DNA of 64,000 nt, taken from positions 1 through 64,000 of the forward strand of contig JADNRX010000106.1 of assembly GCA_015501595.1 (NCBI GenBank), written 5' to 3'. Positions 59,364 through 64,000 of this stretch are shown here, in pieces. A program made the translations under genes and the position numbers. This DNA comes from Hymenopellis radicata (Eukaryota; Basidiomycota; Agaricomycetes; Agaricales; Physalacriaceae). Below the pieces are notes generated by a model. The model searched no databases. It was not told the origin of the DNA and was given only the letters and a program-made list of their open reading frames with translations. Each line of letters starts with the position of its first letter. Within the stretch, counting starts at the first letter, position 1.

Positions 59364-59646
59364 TACTTCATGATCTTACCTCTTATTACTCCCACGACCA
59401 ATACTAATTCATCGTATTCTATTCCTAGTCCGAGAACAGAAATAACGAGACGAAGTTTTTGGCTATCTTTATATTTATAAATTATCGGAGGAACGCCACA
59501 TGCGTGCGACATTATTACCATATCGGGAAGCGCCTCTCTGACAAACCTCTCGGAAATTCCGATTCTCTCACAAATTTCCATCTCTCAGCAGCTTTTGTCT
59601 CGATTTAAAGGCTCGGACATGGGCTCTTTCCTCAACACCTGTAGCA

Positions 59647-60092
59647 ATGTCTTCGTCTATCATTGTTGACGTTACCATCACGGTCGCCACCTCCAGCCTC
59701 GCAGAGTTCCTAAAAAAACTCCCGCTTTCTTACAACGGCGTTATTGTCGAACCAGAGTGCACGCTCTTCGAAGTTGCGCATCGTGACAATCCCGAGACGG
59801 GGGAAACGACTGTCAGGTTGTTCGAAGCCTGGACGTGCACGAAGGAGTGGTTCGTTAATGTCAGTGTTCCCTTGACGCGAACTTCCTTCTGGGCTGACTA
59901 TATATATCCACAGGTGCAACTGAAGAAACCTTACTACGAGCCATATATCGAAGCAACTAAACCCATGTGGACGAAGGATCGTAAGTTGGCGATTCGCTGC
60001 AGATAACCGTTGTGCTGATTCTCTCGTCAGGTGTCATCGAATACTACGAGCGAAATACAGAGTTCTCTTTCGTTAGGCCGAACCATAAATAA
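59647..60092 (+). CDS. Antibiotic-biosynthesis-monooxygenase (ABM) fold protein
   Basis: Exons 59647-59859, 59914-59980 and 60031-60092 join cleanly to 113 aa. The pattern is that of a small dimeric ferredoxin-like barrel: a first strand (IVDVTITVATSSLAEFLKKL), then VEPECTLFEVAHRDNPETG, then VRLFEAWTCTKEWFVNVQLKKPYYEPYIEATKPMW. The E-P-E-C-x-x-F-E-V turn and the E-x-W helix match the ABM superfamily. Known relatives oxidise quinone-like compounds or degrade heme without cofactors, and many have no assigned role. There is no signal peptide. Confidence 0.72.
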
Positions 60093-60671
60093 ATGAGAAG
60101 TTTACACGGTTCTAAATGAACTTGATGTGGCTAGAAATACTTGCCTGACTTCGCATATCATCCGCCTAGCCGCCTGCCGAACGTACACTGCGACTGATTA
60201 CACGCTCGGGCTAACCCCGAGGCGACTGTGTACACCAGACTAGTATGAGCCATGCGATAATCATGCCAAGGACCCGGAAAGATGGGTGCTGACTGATTGT
60301 CAACTTGAATAATTGAATTCATTTGACGGGATACTTGGTTCAAGGGGATAAGAATGCGGACACCATGTTCTCCACTTGCTCGGTCGCCACTGTTAAGCCT
60401 CAGACCTCCTCCTCTGCTCGAGGATTCAGTGGTAGTGGAGTAGAGTGGCTTCTCGCTGCTCAGAGTTGCCTGTTTGTCCTTATTTCGGACTTGAATGCCT
60501 TTTTAATCTGGTCCAGCCTCATGGTCGGTACGTAATACGCCTCAGATCCGTTAAACGCTGTTGAATTAGCTCACATCGGAAGCACTCCAAAAGGCTGAGC
60601 TTTCGGTTTTGATAGGTTTAAAGACCGCTAGGCTCGTTTTTTGAACACCTCCCCTCCTTCTCGCCCCTCAT
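60093..60671. other. Intergenic stretch
   Basis: A 70-codon frame at 60323-60535 (+) is not connected to other exons. It is probably the promoter region of the gene at 60672. Confidence 0.3.
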
Positions 60672-61508
60672 ATGGCACCGCGAGTGTATCCTTGGATCAG
60701 TCTCTGGTTTTCGTTGACGGCGCCGTTGATGATCTGGGATGCTGGTTACTGTCTAATGAGGTTTGTCTTCTTGTTCGTCTCTTTCTGGCATCTCTTCTGA
60801 TCAGCGACGTCCTGTTCTTTCAGACCGCGTTCGATGGTTGGTGGAGATTTGCACTGGGCTTGGAAACTCTACGATTTTTACGGTCAAATAGACAAAGTCC
60901 GTATGTTCGGCCTTGATTCTCACGAGCCGCCCACCTGACATTGTGTATTGTGTGTATTGCCAGGTCTACGGCGTGAAAGCGTTTGAAGATGGTGATGGCT
61001 TCGCTAATGCCGCAGGTACGGCGCAGTTCTTCTCTCAGCCCAGCTGGATACCCTTCTGACCTCCGGGTAACCAACGTCCTCAGCCATTCTGAATCTTCTC
61101 GAAAATTTCGCGGCGGTCTGTTCTTCTCGCGTCGCTACACGACTTGCGCCTCATATCTCCCGCAGATCACGTATCTCTTTCTTCTACACGTCTGCAAATC
61201 CGAGATCGCCCCTCTATTTGGATACACTGCATCGACAGTGACATTGGCAAAGACGATATTGTACTTGACGCAGGAATACTTTTGCGGGTGGTGTGCGATT
61301 GGGCACAATGAGTTCACGGACGTCCTCTACTACTGGATCTGTCCCAACATGTGCGTCGCCTTTCCACCGAGACCACGCCACACTCACGTAAAGCGCGTCT
61401 TTTTCTTCCAGAGTTTGGTGTATATTATCTTCGATGACTATGTACAAGTTGGGCGGGGATATCATCTCGTCGCTAAGACGAGACAAGCCTGCGGTGAAGG
61501 AGGAATAA
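60672..61508 (+). CDS. EXPERA-like four-helix membrane protein
   Basis: Exons 60672-60760, 60824-60896, 60964-61015, 61084-61115, 61166-61350 and 61412-61508 join exactly to 175 aa. The first helix contains SLTAPLMIWDAGYCLMRPRS, followed by GGDLHWAWKLYDFYGQIDKVYG. Two more helices (ITYLFLLHVC; TASTVTLAKTILYLTQEYFCGW) and GHNEFTDVLYYWICPNIVW precede the last one. The arrangement of W-D-x-x-Y, D-L-H-W-x-W and the polar Glu/His within helices resembles the EXPERA superfamily (emopamil-binding protein/TMEM97), whose members handle sterols in the ER. The C-terminus KEE is polar. Sterol isomerase activity is not shown by the sequence. Confidence 0.7.
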
Positions 61509-62074
61509 TCTCCAGATAGATAGGCTCTTACCTTCGGCATTTATTTACGTGTAACCTGCCGTTCAAGAGTATGCGCTTCGTGTGGATCATGGACACTGAA
61601 ATGGACATCTATGGACGCGGCATTGCGCTGGAATGGTTAACCGGTTTACCACCTTTCGAATTGCCCCTTTCTTCGTGCTCGGCAGCCACCAAGCACTGAC
61701 AACATATTCAAGATAGGCCGTAGCTGACATCGACGATCATGCCAAAGCTTGCTACGATCTATACCCGACATACTTTGCGTGTGTCTGGAGGGTTTACGTA
61801 GTGGGACTTGATCTTTATTAAGGTTGAGGGTAGAAAGTTCCTTGGTCAGAGTGTGTGGAAAGGAACACCTCCCAGAACGCTTCAACGTGTTTGTCATAGA
61901 TATCGATGGCAACTCATAATCCAAGCATATCATGAAATCATATCTTAGTATCTGAATAAATCAAAGCAACGTTCTTCTGCCTGTGGCCTGCGGATTACCG
62001 CACTGAGACTTCTTGAACATTAACCTCCCGCCACTTAGCCGCCTCATCAGGGAAAATGGCTAACCAGAAGAAGG
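61509..62074. other. Intergenic stretch between convergent genes
   Basis: It contains the 3' ends of the EXPERA-like (+) and DUF4470-like (-) genes. No open frame of interest was seen. Confidence 0.4.
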
Positions 62075-64000
62075 TCAGAACATCTTCTCAAAATATAAAT
62101 CATACTCACACGTCTCATTCATATCAGCTCGATAGGCCATAACACGCCACTTCCCGGCCTTCATCTTGCGCACTCTCTCCTTCGACATCCGCCACCTCAT
62201 AACGTTCGAAGAGAGCCCCAGGATGTCGACGGAAGTCAATATATACACTTGACCTTTCTTAACGTGACGCCCCTCCAAGATCTCGGGTATCAAGTTCTCC
62301 TTCACAGGAGAGAACAGATGAACATTGGTCTCATCATAGAAAACCAACGTGAACACAGGGTCAAAGCCATACATGTGCATGACCGTTGTCGCTCCGAAGG
62401 TTGGGCACGGCGCCTCAAAGACGCCAATATCCGTATACGACTGCGCAAAGTCCTCCGGGAGCGATATCGGGAACGGAATGGCCTCGAACGACAGCGCCAC
62501 GATCGTCTCAAACTCTGCAGACCAAGGGTCCAAGTTAATGCGGCGGCGGGACGTGCCCCGCCGGCCCATTTGCGAAAGCGGAATGGGCGCATCACCGAGG
62601 TAAGGGACGATATCTGTGGCGAGGGTATCGTTGATCACGGAGGACAAATACTCCGAGATCCAGTGCGATGGATATCCAATTTCATGCAGACGGAGAAGAA
62701 GACCCATGAAGAGCGCTAACGTGTTGGGGAACCGGACTCGAATCCATCTGACAGTTCCACTGCCGGTTTTCGACGGCGTTATGATGTTCAAAAGGACACG
62801 CGTGAGCCAGGTGGTGAGCTCGTCTCGTGATGGGAGTTCCTCGACAGGACGGGGAAGCGAGTCTTGCGCGTACTGCATCAGCCCCCAAGCGGGATCCATG
62901 GTAAGGATACGGCACCCAAAGAAGCGGGCATAGTCTTTACAATTGAGCTGCGTATAACTGGGCGATGAGATGTCATTCTTGAAGTGTCAACCAAATGCCT
63001 CAGATAACTACTCACTTGTGAACAAAATGATCGCCGCCCTCCCATACGCCGCTGTTCATCAAACAGTTGGCTGCCAGCGCAGCGTCCGGTGCTGTTTCCA
63101 GGCTCCGCATGCTGTATACAGCTTGAGCTAGTGGCCCTCCGGTATAGTCCCTTATCATACATAACTCAGTCGGAGTCGCCGAGAAAGAGTGACCAACTTA
63201 CGGGACGTTGCTCAACCATATACGTGTGTATTTACGCGGGAAGCTCTGTGGCCGCGTCACATCGTCCCCGTTCTGCATCTTCACGAGCTCCTCGTTCAGA
63301 TCGCCTTGAAGGAGCTCAAGAGTGAGATGACCCTTCAGATTCGCTATGGCCTCAACAACGCCGTCGAAAAACATCGACAGGATTGAGAACGATGGGCAGT
63401 CGGGATCCGTCTGTTTCTGGCCACGAGCCAGGCGCATTCTCTTATTGAACTTTTCAACAATGTTGACAAAGTTGATGGCAGCGAATTGTGGGTCCGGATA
63501 TCCAGTTCCTCGTTCTTGAATGCGGTCCTAGAGTGATCGTTAGGTAATGTATACAATCCAGCTGCTTGGCACGTACAAATAAGGTGGCGTTAGGTTTCCA
63601 AGTAGAGTCAACGTGATTCTGTGCCTAACATTGAAAAATGAGTTCGCGTCGGAAATAAGCAGAGGTAAGACAGTACATTGCGAATAACATCAGGAGGAGC
63701 CTCCCCGCCACGAACGGCTGTCCATAGGGTATCCAATTCGGCAGTCCGAGAACGAAGGATGGAAGGAGGCACAAATCCTCCAAGAGTGCGATGATATGCT
63801 TCTTCTTGGAGTAGTGACGCTGGCCCACGCGTGCCAAGGTTTTCGCCCTCATCCAGTTTGACCATCATGTCATAGAGAACTTTGCGCGCTTTGTCGAGCC
63901 ACTCTTTTCGTTCCTTCGGGCGGTTTACATCAGGACATGGGTACGCATGGACGCTCGAGTCAGTTGTATGACTTGGGCGTCATCCATGGTCATATCGATG
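62075..64000 (-). CDS. DUF4470-like protein, 5' end outside window
   Basis: Visible exons: about 63985-63677, 63624-63577, 63527-63202, 63150-63016 and 62957-62075, all phase-consistent. Landmarks are PCPDVNRPKERKEWLDKARKV, a helical region, then FPRKYTRIWLSNVPDYTGGPL, which is the R-I-x-L-S-N-V-P-D-Y block of DUF4470. SGVWEGGDHFVHNYTQLN follows, and a long C-terminal part ends in FEKMF. In many Agaricomycetes this architecture carries an N-terminal MYND zinc finger. That part would lie beyond the window and cannot be confirmed. The function is unknown, and protein-interaction or silencing roles are suggested only by the MYND link. Reading frame is intact. Confidence 0.75.

Overview
The window is nuclear DNA of a filamentous basidiomycete, most likely an Agaricomycete. 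The evidence is densely packed genes on both strands, many phase-checked GT-AG introns of about 45-60 nt, and gene families typical of that class: unspecific peroxygenases, an aryl-alcohol-oxidase-like GMC enzyme, an AT-hook/DUF6729-like protein, a DUF4470-like protein, and an HGD-type kinase-like protein. I found no rRNA, tRNA, CRISPR array or bacterial-style operon. All gene models are read directly from the sequence. Exon joins were accepted where reading frame, splice sites and family resemblance agree.

0-10 kb is an oxidative block: a partial unknown gene, a short heme-thiolate peroxygenase (1796-2826, +), an EthD-like protein (-), a GMC oxidoreductase likely to make H2O2 (5821-8044, +) and a long-type peroxygenase (8503-10071, -). 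10-24 kb holds a membrane-anchored GH5 exo-beta-1,3-glucanase (-), an AT-hook/cysteine-cluster protein (-), a small unknown (-), an APP1-type lipid phosphatase (+), a salicylate-hydroxylase-like flavoprotein (-) and a transketolase-family enzyme (-). A short dispersed repeat occurs in opposite orientations at 10.4 and 18.2 kb. 24-29 kb is a quiet stretch followed by a secreted fungalysin (M36) protease.

29-46 kb is the most unusual part. A block of about 3.8 kb carries a divergent gene pair, here called M and S, that share a 141-bp promoter. It is present twice in inverted orientation, around a single-copy core with cyanase, SDHAF3 and a homeobox regulator. Both M copies are broken, and they lack different internal pieces. 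A Zn2Cys6 regulator adjoins the right arm, and a stub of a related regulator lies at the edge of the left arm. 48-64 kb carries an ABHD11-like hydrolase, a 7-TM protein, a delta-9 desaturase with a decayed cytochrome b5 tail, an unknown small protein, a pseudokinase fused to a cyclin-like box, a secreted protein with an acidic repeat tail, an ABM-fold protein, an EXPERA-like membrane protein and the 3' part of a DUF4470-like gene that runs off the window.

About ten recognisable genes have one or two small frame breaks, nearly always explained by missing bases and often in or near G/C runs. About ten others read perfectly. I take most of these breaks to be assembly errors rather than gene death, and I note them in each entry.
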